Source of the DNA: Gnetum montanum
Taxonomy: Eukaryota; Streptophyta; Gnetopsida; Gnetales; Gnetaceae
Direction: 5' to 3'
Assembly: GCA_015680685.1 (NCBI GenBank)
Contig: MNCI01035239.1
Location: 2,751 to 47,972, forward strand
Length of the DNA: 45,222 nt
A model generated the notes under the pieces. That model was not told where the DNA came from and searched no databases. It worked only from the letters and a program-made list of their open reading frames with translations. The position numbers and the translations under genes were made by a program. This document shows positions 1 to 10,734 of the stretch, one piece after another (the stretch's first letter is position 1; every line of letters starts with the position of its first letter).

Positions 1-149
1 CTTTTAGTAGAAAATATTCCATCTCATCTCACTTTCCAAGTTCGTGTCCTTCGTGAATCTTATCATATATAATCTTCATAGATCCAACATAACCATTAAA
101 TCCCTCCCAATAAATATGCTTTTTTGTTTGAAAGTTCCTTAAATGACAA

Positions 150-239
150 AATCCATTGAATCTCAAAAACTTTGCTTGATCGAATTTGTTAGGNCAATCC
201 ATTGAATCTCAAAAACTTTGCTTGATCGAATTTGTTAGG
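150..239. repeat. 46-bp tandem duplication around an undetermined base
   Basis: Bases 150-193 and 196-239 are the same 44-base string, separated by an undetermined base at 194 and a C. Copy B has the string once (around 23763-23806). A duplicated overlap next to an N is what a mis-merged contig or read junction looks like, so this may be an assembly artefact rather than biology. Confidence 0.85.
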
Positions 240-1452
240 TCAAATTTTGGAGCATTTACATTGATAATGTTGATGATCTTATTGCCAAATATAAGTTTTA
301 TATTCATAATACTATCGCTATGGTGGTATACTTGTACCATATTATCTTTAACAAATTGATCAAAGATGATGCCACTTCCTTGCGTTGATTTTCTTTTTCT
401 AGGTAGAAAAGTTTGTAGCTTTTGTCGAAATCTCAAGCTTTTTCCTTTCTTCATCTTGTTTTTTAGAGGTAGGCAATGTTGATTTTCCTCATTTTACCAT
501 CTAACATGTTTATCATTGGATTTTCTTCTTTATCTATATATATCCCTAATGTGGAAGCCCTTATCCACTTTCCACAACATTTGAGTGCTAATATTGGGAG
601 TTGTTTTTGGGGGATACCTTAGCAAGGGTTTCCACATCAGAGATGAATATGAAACTTGGTTAAGTTATTTTTATCGTTTTCTTAATTATTTTTTTCATAA
701 TATTCACTATTACAATATGCATTTATCTTGGCTTAGGGGCGTAGTATAGTGATTAGGACACAAATTAATCATACAAGCTAAATAACTATAAATCAACATT
801 AGAAAAACAATTCCTAATTTGAACTTTGTTAAAGTTGTTTGGATGCAACACTTCAACATATTACCAATATGTCTATATGAAGACTAGAAAATTAAAAACT
901 GAAATTTTATTACATTTATAAACCCTTTGGATCTACTAGATGGTAGAAATGTAAGTGCTATGAGTACTGTTATAATACCATAATTATATATAATATGCTT
1001 ACATTACAGAAGATTGTTTTAAAAAAAACATGTGGTTTTCATCCTCAATGCTATTTATATTGCATAGTTAGTATATTCACTCTTGATAAGGAATTTTAAG
1101 CTATATGCCTATTTGAATTCTTAGTGATGGAATCCTATTTGTGTTTCTCAAATAAGCAGTTTGGCTATAATAATTAGTTAATGACTCTAGATAAGAGTAA
1201 GTGATAAGCAAAATGCAATCATCTTATCAAAGGATCCTTGTTTTCCAATTACCTTTAGTTATTAAAATAACTCTAATTATGATATCACCAATTCAATTAT
1301 TAGTCATGCATACAACTTGCAATTCAACTTGTAAGTTCATTCAATGTTAGAAAGCCAAACTTGTTATTTAGAGTATGCTTAGTTTCTTAAATTAATAGAT
1401 GTTGAATCTAAGAATTTATGAATTACTGAAGATTACTCTTGTACAAGCTCAT
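240..1452. other. No gene seen (copy A left flank)
   Basis: This stretch is AT-rich with no ORF that looks coding. The ORF of about 80 codons on the - strand (209-454, repeated at 23776-24021) is kept in both copies, but it begins inside the duplicated string in copy A. It is lysine- and isoleucine-rich and matches no family I recognise. The same sequence recurs at 23807-25019. Confidence 0.5.
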
Positions 1453-2292
1453 TTAGTGTCTGTAGATTTATCCCTCAACAAGCTTATTGGAATATTACCG
1501 AGAGTGTTCCCATGAAACTTGACTTCACTAACGTTGAATGGGAATCATATTTATGGGTCAATTCCTTGGGATGCCTTATCAAGGCTGGAAAACATAATAG
1601 AACTTGATTTGTCTAGCAAAAGTTCACAGCAGGGATTTTTGGATTGGTGGTACAATTCAAGAAAATTCAAAAAAATTATTTAGGAAACAAGTAGTTGGAA
1701 GGCAGAATACCAGCTGAAATTGGGTGGCTTAGCTCTACTCTGTCTGAGCTTTCAATACCCAATAACTACTTGTTAGGCAGAATTATGCAAATGGTAACCT
1801 GAAAAATCTAAGATGATTAGTCTTGGATCATAATAATTTGTTAGGTACCATTCTTTCCAACTTAGGAGAATGTTACATATTAGAGCTTCTAGACCTTTCT
1901 TCAAATAAGTTTGAAGGCTCCATCCCATTGGAGGTGGCAAATCTATACAACATTCAATTCTACTGTAATTTTTCATGCAACGCTTTGCATGGGAGATTGC
2001 CAACAGAAATTGGTCACATGATTCATGCACTAGCAATAGATGTTTTAGCAAAGAATCAACGGCACAGTTTCGGCTTGTCTTGAAGGTTGCAAAAACCTGC
2101 AATATCTGAATTTCTCTTTTAATGAGTTTCAAGGATCCATTCTAGGGTCTCTGAGCCAGCTGGGATACCTAGTGTCCATGGACCTTTCCCACAACAATAT
2201 TTCTACTCCCATACCCTTTGAACTTAAGAAACTGTAAATTCTTCAAAGTCTCAATCTTTCGTTCAATGATCTAGATGGGCAAGTTCCAAAAG
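1453..2292 (+). pseudogene. Degenerate LRR fragment of a receptor-kinase gene, copy A
   Basis: In broken frames the + strand encodes successive plant LRR repeats, for example LDLSSN, NKFEGSIPLEVANLYNIQ, MDLSHNNIS and LNLSFNDLDGQVP. These align to about codons 350-635 of the receptor kinase at 5450-8700, including its unusual step naming an 'IGxMIH' segment. Stops and frameshifts are frequent, and an in-frame stretch survives only at 1823-2083. Signal peptide, transmembrane segment and kinase are absent. The right end is abrupt at about 2292, where LTR-like repeat R1 begins. The fragment is inverted relative to the main receptor gene in the same duplicon. It was already broken before the segmental duplication, because copy B (25020-25859) is broken in the same way. 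Confidence 0.85.
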
Positions 2293-2295
2293 GAG

Positions 2296-3231
2296 GATAT
2301 TGCGTAGCCCTCTACGATATCACGTACGTGATATTGCAGGGGATGTGATATCGTGGCTGACGTGATATCGCAGCACATGCGATATCGCATCCCATCATAC
2401 CCCCATGAATGAATAAAAACTCATCCTTGAGTTCCTTACAAAATATTGGGAAGGTATGGGATTCCTGACTGAATGGAACTAACGGTGCACTACCAATTGT
2501 ATAAATAAGAGGAAACTCTTCCTTGTTTCTGCATCTAGATCTAGACTTTAGTGAAACTTTGGCAATTTTGCCTCTCCAGAGATAAAATAATTTCCATGTG
2601 CTTGAAGTAGGAGCTCGAAAGTGAACGGAACTTTATTTGAGAAAATATTGTACCTGAACACAAGTTTGTGTACAGAAATAGAGACAAACTTTTGGATAAA
2701 CCTTGCAGTGCATGGACTAAGCTAATTAGGACTTTAATTATTGTTATTTATCATTTATCATTTCAATGTTTTATTAGTTAATTAAATCTTTCTCAACCCT
2801 TCCCCTATAGTTAAGTGCATTTAATATGACCGCTTCGAGCATGTGCGTTATGCTTGGTAATCCCAGTAACGACTAGCGTTTGGTAATCCCAGAAGGTTGC
2901 ATTGGTTCAAGGTATGAACGACAAGTGGGAACGGATGATGATGCTAGGTTAATTAAGGCTTAGTTAGTTAGTTAAATTTAGTTAATTAGTCTCTTCACCC
3001 TTTACCTCATTAGCATAGGCAATAAAATAGAAAAGATATAAAAATCACATACCTCAGACTTACTTAACCATACAACCGTGACAAATACAAGTAAGTCTGG
3101 GAAGACAACGAACGATTAATCTTAAGTGTTCTATAAGGCATGTAGGTACTTAGTCTGCGAAATTCAATCAGATCGTGCATGTAACACTAGTATTCGTATG
3201 GTTGAGTGTAGGGGTACCTCGCCACTCATCA
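2296..3231 (+). mobile_element. LTR-like repeat R1, copy A
   Basis: R1 belongs to a repeat family seen three times per duplicon: R1 on +, R2 and R3 on -. Read in this direction it has a TATAAATAAG box at 2500-2509, a conserved block with a poly(A)-signal-like AT stretch about 170 bp downstream (GAAATAGAG here, GAAATAAAG in R3), a block with two TTGGTAATCC repeats (about 2868-2900), and an end in CATCA at 3231. The CA end, the TATA-to-poly(A) order and the primer-site-like sequence next to the R2 copy in copy B suggest a solo or truncated LTR. The 5' limit is uncertain. Confidence 0.6.
2310..2392. promoter_or_regulatory. Cluster of GTGATATCGC-type motifs, copy A
   Basis: Five or six variants of GTGATATCRC occur within about 80 bp, in both orientations, on the upstream side of the R1 TATA box at 2500. 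Some pair as palindromes around ACGTACGT. It looks like a U3-type enhancer cluster of the LTR-like repeat; no binding factor can be named from sequence alone. Confidence 0.5.
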
Positions 3232-3311
3232 AGTGTGCAATGTATTCTTGTTTATTATTTTCTCAACTAACCCTAAGGGTTTGTTCCAATGATGTGAATG
3301 ATTTCCTATGT

Positions 3312-4060
3312 CCTGTTGCTAGTAAGGGAGGAGAGAGAGATAACTAAGTGACTAATTTTACTTAACTACTGATTAGCTAGGCATTAACTAATCCTAACAC
3401 CAATATCCATTTTCACTTGTCGTACACATCCTGAACCAGTGCAACACTACTAGGATTACCAAACGCTAATCGTTACTAGGTTACCAAGAATTGCACACAT
3501 GTTCAAAGTGATCGTACTGAGTGTAATTTAATGATTTTCTTAATTGATCAAAATGAATTACTATGCTAATAAAAAAAATATAAAGTGAATAAAATAAAAT
3601 AAATGTATAAGAAAATAAAATAAAAGAAATGTGTAAGAAAACAAATCTCAAGTGCTATAAGGATGAATCAAAGAGCTCATCTCTATTGCTATACACAAGG
3701 TGTGCTCAGGTACACAATGCTTGAATAAAGATCTGTCGACACTTAACATCCTACTGCAGGCACTTGGAAAATATTCTAACCTTAAAACAGATTACAAGAG
3801 TTTTGCTACTTGACTGCTATAAGACTTTTTCTCCCAATTGTGCACGTGGGCATTGTATTTATAGGCTTGGGAGCAACTACTCTAATAATGAGAGCAACCA
3901 CTCTAATAATTAGCATAATTGCTAAAGAAACCACTAGAGTAACCACTTTAATAATTAGAATAACTACTAAAGAAACCGCTAGAGTAACCACTCTAATAAT
4001 TAGAATAACTACTAGAGTAACTGCTCTCATCAAATGCCATGACTTTTATGGCTAAGGAAA
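3312..4060 (-). mobile_element. LTR-like repeat R2, copy A, head deleted
   Basis: R2 is in inverted orientation to R1. On the - strand a TATAAATA box lies at 3856-3863, with the same downstream blocks as R3 (CAAACGCTAATCGTTACT, TGCTCAGGTACACAATGC). The part next to R1, containing the LTR end, is missing. Comparison with copy B shows a 257-bp deletion between two copies of TATGT, joined at about 3307-3311. The promoter-proximal side holds a 45-bp tandem repeat array (3874-4030). Confidence 0.6.
3874..4030. repeat. 45-bp tandem repeat array in R2, copy A
   Basis: Two full units (3922-3966 and 3967-4011) plus partial units on both sides carry variants of CTAAAGAAACCACTAGAGTA followed by ACCACTCTAATAATTAGAAT. 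The array creates repetitive shadow ORFs on both strands, rich in valine-isoleucine or threonine-isoleucine, which are not genes. The duplicate is at 27679-27835. Confidence 0.9.
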
Positions 4061-5323
4061 CACTTGACTAATTATTAATATGATGTTCACTTTTTTAATT
4101 GAAATATTTTTCTTAAAGGTATTTTTATTTTAAGTTTGATTAGCGTTAAAGCATATCTAGAAGGCCTGAAAATTTTTAAGTGATCCATAGAGCTTTGGTA
4201 AAATTAACGTTCTTACACATGCTTTGTGTTTAATCTATTTGGTGGATTCTAATAAACAATAAATCATGAATTAATATTAAACACCTAACATTTGGTATTA
4301 CTTAATCTTAATGTTGGTTCAATTTCAACTCCTTTAATTTATAATCAATTCCTTAAATTTCAAACACCTTAAATTATTGGGGTAACACTACTTTATAAAG
4401 TTGGTTTTAAGTTTTATGAATGTTTCATGTTGGCTATATGTCCTAGGGCATATATAGTCATCTATCTTCTATACCTATTAATATAAACAAAAGCAACTTT
4501 AGAATAGGAGATTTTAACTTGTTTGGAAATTGCCCATATTCATAAAGATTTATTAATAAAAGTTGGCTAAGATTCATAAACCACCACTTTAGAAAATTAG
4601 GGCCAACACAAACATGCCATACATAGAAAAATTATAGTACTTATTTTATTTACCCAATGAAAAAGTTTGTTTTGTATTTTATTTAATATAAAGTACTCTT
4701 CTAATACTCACCCTACCATGAAAAAAAATGTTGTACATCTAATTTATTCTTAAAATACTTAAATTATTAACTATGTTCCAACTAAATATTATATTGGTTG
4801 TTTGTCTTAAGCATAAACATAATCAAAGATTTAGATCCAAAAGAGCATCTAGTAACATCTTACAAATACTAATAAGGTACTCGGACTCTTAAATTTAAGG
4901 TTATCATCCTTATATTTAAAGGGGAAAAATTTTAGTTGTCAATATGCCATGAGTTCCCCCCGTGAAACAGGTACGAAACTGCCAACGGTAATTAAAAAGC
5001 TTGGAAGGTGCAATTCCTTAACGTATCTTTAGCGTTCATGGTTAATTCCTAAGTTTAATTCTATTCTCAAGCGGAAACTTGAAAAAAGCAACAAAAGTTA
5101 ACAAAATTTGTTTACTAATAAGTATAATATCAAAACGTGAAGAACGCCCAGACGGTATAATGCATAATACAGACATAAGCACACACATCAAAAATATGGA
5201 TAAGCCTTGGAGGATAATACACCCTACAAACTTAATCAATATGCACGCTGAAAACTTATGCATAACCCCTGGAGGATAATATACTTTGAATGGTGGAGTG
5301 AAACTTAGATGTTGACTCTTCAA
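4061..5323. other. No gene seen (downstream of receptor kinase, copy A)
   Basis: This is AT-rich sequence between R2 and the 3' end of the receptor kinase. Short ORFs on both strands near 5040-5370 are shadows in simple or duplicated sequence. The same stretch in copy B is 27866-29128. Confidence 0.6.
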
Positions 5324-5385
5324 GAAGAAGACAACGTAGGCACTGAGTGGTGTTGAAGAAGACACCGTAGGCACTGAGTGGTGTT
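5324..5385. repeat. 31-bp tandem duplication in the receptor-kinase 3' region
   Basis: Two near-identical units starting GAAGAAGACAMCGTAGGCAC lie about 65 bp past the stop codon of the - strand receptor kinase. They are duplicated at 29129-29190 in copy B. Confidence 0.85.
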
Positions 5386-5396
5386 AGGTGAGGGAC

Positions 5397-5402
5397 TTTA
5401 TT
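5397..5402 (-). terminator. AATAAA poly(A) signal, receptor kinase copy A
   Basis: AATAAA on the - strand lies about 48 bp past the receptor-kinase stop codon, a usual place for a plant near-upstream element. It is conserved in copy B at 29202-29207. Confidence 0.45.
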
Positions 5403-5449
5403 GGTGCATGATAGTGGCTTCTTATTTAAGATTCTCTTGGAGATGAAAC

Positions 5450-8400
5450 TCAAACACTGATTCTCTTGGAAAGTTCCTCCAAGAAATGGGAAACAAAGGT
5501 CATGTCTGGTCTTTGGTAATGGTTTTCATTGGTACAACATAGTGGCATTTTTATAAAGTCAGAAATGCAATTCCACAGCAAAGTATCCTCAATGCATTCC
5601 AATGGAAGCTTTATGTGCAACACTTGTTCTAATTTATCAGGGAATGAATCTAGCACCCAACTGTGTAAATTGCAAAACCCATCAGGATTTTCATCAGTTG
5701 GGCTTTTACCTATTTCCATTTCTAACAAGGTTACTCCATAGCTGTATACATCTCCCTTAGGCGACACCATTCCCCCTCCTCCATACTCTGCAAATTTATT
5801 ATCATGTCAAAACCAATCTTAAGAAAATTCTTAAAATCTACATTAGTGAATGTGTAACGACTAACAATAAATATCATGTATAACAGAAACCTCTATTATA
5901 GAGGCTTGTAAGGGTAAAGTTTAGGCAGTGTCAAATAAAGGATGATTTCAGAAAATTCAAATAAAGCCAAAGTACCAGGATGTAACTAGGTACCTAGAGG
6001 AATATAACCAATTGATCCTGCAAGAGACAAACTGGAAGATAAGGAAGATACAGAATCAGTGCAGAGGAACTTTGCAATACCAAAATCAGCAACATGAGCA
6101 ACCATATCTTCATCAAACAAGATGTTGCTAGGTTTTATGTCACAGTGGATGATTTGAATACTGCTATAATGATGCAGGTATTCTAGCCCATGTGCAATAT
6201 CCATGGCTATATTCACCACCTCTCTGAAGGAGACGTATTCATTCTCTCTCTACAGGGCTTATGCCAAACTTCCTTTGGGCATCAGTGGCATGACCAGGGC
6301 TTTTTGTGCACCTTCCCAACAAAAACTGATGATTTTTACTAAATTTCTGTTCTTCACCATGCTTAAGGCCTTGCATTCTGAAACAAAACCTTTCAAGGCT
6401 TCTTGATTAATTTTGTTAAGGAGCTTAATAGCCACATCAGTGCCATCTCTGAGAGTGCCCCTATATAGGGAGGCCAGGATTGTGGAACCCAGCAGCTTGT
6501 TGATGTTGAATCCTCCGGTGGCTTCGCTGATGTCTCTGTAAGAGAATCGATTTCCATAGTTCTTCTTCCAGTTGTCAAATTCACAATTTAACACACCTCT
6601 ATCCCCTCTATCCTTCAGACTCCTTGTGCAGTAGATTGATACATAGAAAACAAGGCAAATTACCAAAACACCAGCGCAGGCAGCAACTGGAGCAATGATT
6701 TTTACCTTGGAATCAGTGTGAGTGTTTGCCACGGATGTGCATGCAGGTAGCTGTACCCCTTCTCCACAGAGCTTCAAATTTCCTAAAAATGATAGCTTGT
6801 TAAAATGACGAAATGATGCTCCCTCTGGAACTTTTCCAATTAGATCATTGAATGAAAGATTAAGGATCCGAAGCATCTGCAATTTCTCAAGGTCAAAAGG
6901 TATTGAACCAGAAATATTGTTGTGGGAAAGGTCCATGGACACGAGGTTCTCCAGGTTGCTCAGAGGCCTTGGAATTGATTCTTGAAACTCATTAAACGAT
7001 AAATCCAGTTGTTGCAGGTTGTTGCAGCCTTCAAGAACAGATGGAATGGTGCCACTGATTCTATTTGTTGAAACATTTATGGCTTCAGTGTGAATCATCT
7101 TACCAATTTCTGCTGGCAATTTTCCATGCAAGGAATTGTGGGACAAATTGAAGTAGATTTGAATATTGTAGAGATTTGCCACTTCCGGTGGGATGGAGCC
7201 ATCGAACTTATTTGAAGAAAGTTCCAGCAGATCTAATTTATAACATTGTCCTAAGCTGGGAGGGATCGAACCTGACAAGTTATTATGATCCAAGACTAAA
7301 CGTCTTAGATTTGTCAGGTTACCAATTGCATCAGGAATTCCCCCCAACAAGTGATTTTGTATTGAAAGCTCGTACAGAGTAGAGCCAAGCCTCCCAATTT
7401 TAGAGGGTATGCTGCCTTGAAATTTGTTATTACCTAGAGAAATTCTTTGAATTTTCTTGAATTCTCCCACCAACCCAGAAACACGACCTGTGAGCTTGTT
7501 ATCAGACAAATCAAGATTTATCAGTTTTTCCAGTTTCCCCAAGGCCTTCCAAGGAATTGGACCGGATATAAAGTTCCCATTCAAAAGTAGTGTCGACAGG
7601 TTGAATGCGAACACTTATGCAAACATTCCCTTTAGCTTGTTGGAGGATAGATCCAGAAAATTTAAGGTGGAGCAATTTGAAAAAGGAGATAAAATAGAAA
7701 TTGTGGGAGAGGCATCATTTACAAGACGATTGGACATTACCCTGAAAACAGTCAATGACAACCTTCCAAACTGCAGAGAAATGACTCCTGTCAGCTTATT
7801 TTTATCAAATACAAGTGTACGAAGATTGCTGCAGTTCCCTAAAGATGGAGGAATGCTACCTATCAGGTTGTTTCCCGACAAGTAGAGAATAGATAGGTTT
7901 TCCAGTGTGCCCAGCTGAGAAGGAACATAGCCTGTAAAAGCATTTTGATGCATGTTTACATGGCTAAGTCTAGACATGTTGCCAACTGATTCAGGAATAT
8001 CACCAGCCAATTGAGGATTTTCAAAAACATACAGAAACATAAGATTCTTTAGCTTGCAGATTTCTTGTGGTAATGTGTCGGTTATGGGTGTCCGATAAAT
8101 GTACAACTGTTCTAGAGAAGAGAGGTTTCCTATGGAAGAGGGAATTGAACCAGAGAGATTGTTTGTCTGGAGGGTGAGTATCTGAAGACTGAACATGTGG
8201 CCAATGTTGTGAGGAATGCTACCATGCAAGTTATTCTGTGCAATGGACAGTATTTGCAGCTGTGTAAGGTTTGTAAATGTGTCAGGAATGGTACCCTGGA
8301 GCCTATTTTCGCATAGATACAAAGTTTGCAGGTTTTTCAAGGTGCCTAGCTGGGGAGGAATTGTACCATGAAATGAATTATTGCAAAGATCCAGGTATGT

Positions 8401-8700
8401 GGGACAAGATAAATTGCCGAGGGACAGAGATATTGTACCTTGGATTTGCATGCTGTAAAGATCAAGCTTCACCACTCTGCCAGCTGAATTGCATTCAACA
8501 TTACTCCAGTTGCAGTAGTGTATGGAGTTAGGATGCCAATTAACCAAAGCTCCATTAGGATCAGACTCCACCATTTTCTTGAATATAAGAAAGCTTTCTA
8601 CGTCTAGTTCATGCAATAATTTTGCAGAGTGAAAACTGCCATTCATCATGCAAATGGCAAACAAAACTAGATTCCATAATACAGCACTTCTACGCAGCAT
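5450..8700 (-). pseudogene. LRR receptor-like kinase (non-RD), copy A; three premature stops
   Basis: This is a cell-surface LRR receptor kinase resembling the At2g24130-like/LRR-XII group. Exon 1 is 8700-5994 and exon 2 is 5787-5450, with a GT-AG intron at 5993-5788. The spliced length is 3045 nt (1014 codons plus stop), normal for the family. In order it has: a signal peptide (about 1-24, from ATG at 8700; the upstream in-frame TTG is not needed), an LRR N-cap with paired cysteines, about 19 LRRs, a C-cap (KLCGEG..LPAC), a transmembrane segment (about 664-688), and a kinase from about 715. The kinase has VAIK lysine, HCD in place of HRD (non-RD, typical of immune receptors), and DFG; the glycine loop is atypical (LLGSTILAS). 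Stops interrupt it at 7615-7617 (codon 362, GAA to TAA), 6259-6261 (codon 814, CAA to TAA) and 6250-6252 (codon 817, CAG to TAG). There is no indel. Copy B has intact codons at all three sites. Confidence 0.92.
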
Positions 8701-9169
8701 GTTTGCTGTTGGGATCTCCAACTTAACCTAAACGCTGCAGAGTGTTTGGCGTCACTGGCTTGGAATGCTGAATTTAAAGACTCTCAAGGGAAAGTTCATG
8801 TTGTGCATCATATTATTATTTGACTCAATGACCAAGCCACCGGTGGCTCTGATTATTACTGGACTCAATGACCAAGCCACTGGCATCTCTCATGTGAGTC
8901 TAGACGCGCTTCCTCATTGTTGTGAATTATTAGCACTCATTTGGACTTTTGTGACCCTACTTTAAAATTCATTGAGTGGTGGGCCTCCTTTTTTTTGTTA
9001 CAACTGCACTACATTAATTACGGAATCAAACTTTTCATGCCTTGAGAAGGCTTATTCTTTGTTCTTTTGATCATGCATTGAGACTCTTCTCAAATTGCTT
9101 CTTTGAAATTAAGTAATGGGGCTATTCTATTAACTTTGCTCGCTCTTCTCTAAAATTAAATAAGTAGTG

Positions 9170-9249
9170 AACCTTTTCTTTGTTCTTTCTACCTTACTAT
9201 GACTTTTCTAACCTTTTCTTTGTTCTTTCTACCTTACTATGACTTTTCT
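9170..9249. repeat. 40-bp tandem duplication, copy A
   Basis: Two exact units of 40 bp begin AACCTTTTCTTTGTTCTTTC, with a partial third start after them. The same two units are at 32975-33054 in copy B, so the array predates the duplication. Confidence 0.9.
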
Positions 9250-9499
9250 AACCTTACTTCTTTAAAATTAAACTAGTGTGCCTTTTCTTTGTTCTTCTAA
9301 CCCTACTACGATAATTATGTACTCAAATTTTTCTACTCCAGAAATCATGCTTAGATTTTTCTTACCTTGACCCTTCATCAGGTTAGAATTTCAAGATTTT
9401 AGTAGTTATTAAGAGGAGATTCTCTAACTTTTAAAAAAAGTAGAAATATATTTTGTTTATTGTTAAAAAGTGTCATGAGTATACAACATCATCATCATA

Positions 9500-9568
9500 G
9501 CCTTGTACTAACAAAATATGAAGGGTTACATGAGATCTCTTTTGTCATTATGAAAAGCTAGATCTTTA
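9500..9568 (+). mobile_element. SINE-like 3' domain remnant, copy A
   Basis: GCCTTGT..., GGGTTACATGAG and AAAGCTAGATC occur in the order found in the 3' domain of many plant SINEs (Au-like: CTTGTCCCAA...GGGGTCGGCTACATGAATC). A better-preserved relative is at 21083-21165. The head of the element is not recognisable. Confidence 0.3.
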
Positions 9569-9786
9569 TTTATTTACAATTTTTTCAAATCATCTTCAAT
9601 TATTTTTTCAATATTTTTATGTTCCTTTTGATATCTTTTTTGGAATACTGATGTATGCAGCTTTTCTATAGGCTCATTATCTAATCTATTGTGTACATTC
9701 CCCAACCATCTAAGACATAATTCTTATAGCTTATTTGAAATAGAAGCAACTCAAAATCTTTCTCTAATATATAAAACTATGCAATC

Positions 9787-9806
9787 TATTATTATTATTA
9801 TTATTT
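9787..9806. repeat. ATT microsatellite
   Basis: Six to seven ATT units. Copy B has nearly the same length near 33594-33612, with one interrupting substitution. Confidence 0.9.
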
Positions 9807-10440
9807 GTAACATTCAACATCCATCAAAGCATCTACATTTTTTCCATATTGATTTTTTATTCATTCTTCTTTTGTATTCGTCAACATTCATCACCATAAA
9901 ATATAGCAAGTATGATGGCTATCCTATTGTAGTGAGCAACCTCTTACCATTGAATTGTCATGTTTACTTTACTACTATTTATGTTGTTGTCCAAATTGCA
10001 TTCCATAAATTCCTGGATTGATTTTTAGTCCTAACCTTTTAGCATCTAGAAGTTAAATTGCAATAGACAATGATGATACGATGATATAAAATTTATCATA
10101 GTTATATAAAATCTTGAAAATTTACACGTTAGTAAGCTTACCTTAAATTAAATTAACTCATATATTTGACAAGGTGAATCTCTTTTTTAAAGCTTTAAAC
10201 TAAAATCTAATGAGCTATGCATGTGTCATTGCATCTCATAAATTATTGGATATGGTTTGGTTTGATTCAAGATAACTTGGTGCATTCATTTTTAAGAATT
10301 TAATGCTCTTAAGGAAATTTTTGTAAGTGGTCTCAATTGGAAAACAAAACGTAAACTTATGTGATGGTAGTCTTGGAAAAGCACATAAACTTGATGCGAT
10401 GTAAATGAGCCCCGGTGCCTTAGAGGTGATGTGATGTATA

Positions 10441-10650
10441 TTAGCCTAACAGAGACAAGAGTGGAAGTGGAATTTCATTTCTTTTTGTGGGTATTACCTT
10501 CATTGGCAGACTTAGTCCTCGATCCTTCATTGGTCTCCCCTGAATCGTTGCGGATTGGTTAGTCTCGCTTGAATCGTTGCAGATACAAGTCCATAACCAT
10601 AAGTATTCGCATTCATATTTTACGATGAAAAGCACGAATAACAGCACCAT
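10441..10650 (-). CDS. Hypothetical 69-residue peptide with hydrophobic N-terminus, copy A
   Basis: I recognise no family. The ORF starts with a true ATG (10650-10648) and runs 69 codons to TAA. Residues 1-21 (MVLLFVLFIVKYECEYLWLWT) look like a signal peptide or membrane anchor; the rest is polar and basic (SETNQSATIQGRP, IPTKRNE). Copy B (34243-34452) keeps the whole frame, with one replacement (K to N) and two silent changes that I can see. Alternatively, AAG|GTAATA at about 10495 could be a splice donor, making this a first exon. It is transcribed away from the CGCG array at 10735-11100, divergently from the + strand ORF at 11199. Expression is unproven. Confidence 0.3.
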   Translation of the reverse strand: MVLLFVLFIVKYECEYLWLWTCICNDSSETNQSATIQGRPMKDRGLSLPMKVIPTKRNEIPLPLLSLLG

Positions 10651-10734
10651 AGTAACGATGATTCTAATGGTGTAACTGTCCCCTGCTTTTTGAGTTTTAC
10701 TTTTCTATTATCAGTATCTACACCATGCTAGAGG

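Larger units (their letters stand above)
8722..10440. other. Upstream region of receptor kinase, copy A; repeats only
   Basis: No gene is supported. It holds a 50-bp-period direct repeat of GACTCAATGACCAAGCCAC (8822 and 8872), a 40-bp tandem duplication (9170-9249), pyrimidine-rich sequence, a SINE-like 3' domain remnant (about 9500-9568) and an ATT microsatellite (9787-9806). The ORF at 9689-10021 on + is kept in copy B (33495-33827) but is isoleucine/histidine-rich and spans the microsatellite, so it is probably chance. No clear TATA box was found upstream of the receptor start. Confidence 0.6.

Noticed and set aside
735-765. tRNA-like A-box string (GCGTAGTATAGTGATTAGGAC)
   Set aside because: No B box or cloverleaf follows; the similarity is limited to one box.
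3265-3285. CTAACCCTAAGGGTT, telomere-like
   Set aside because: It is a single short occurrence with no tandem repeat; not telomeric.
3806-4055. Overlapping ORFs on both strands with repeated TTLIIRITT / VVTLVVILII-type sequence
   Set aside because: They are produced by the 45-bp tandem repeat and have no independent coding signal.
8277-8531. ORFs antisense to the receptor kinase (also 7176-7382, 7457-7885, 31262-31534)
   Set aside because: They are shadows of the LRR codons, explained by the periodic LRR sequence.
9689-10021. 110-codon + strand ORF, open in both duplicons
   Set aside because: It spans an ATT microsatellite and is biased in composition (I, H, F, S). The copies are too similar for its openness to mean much.
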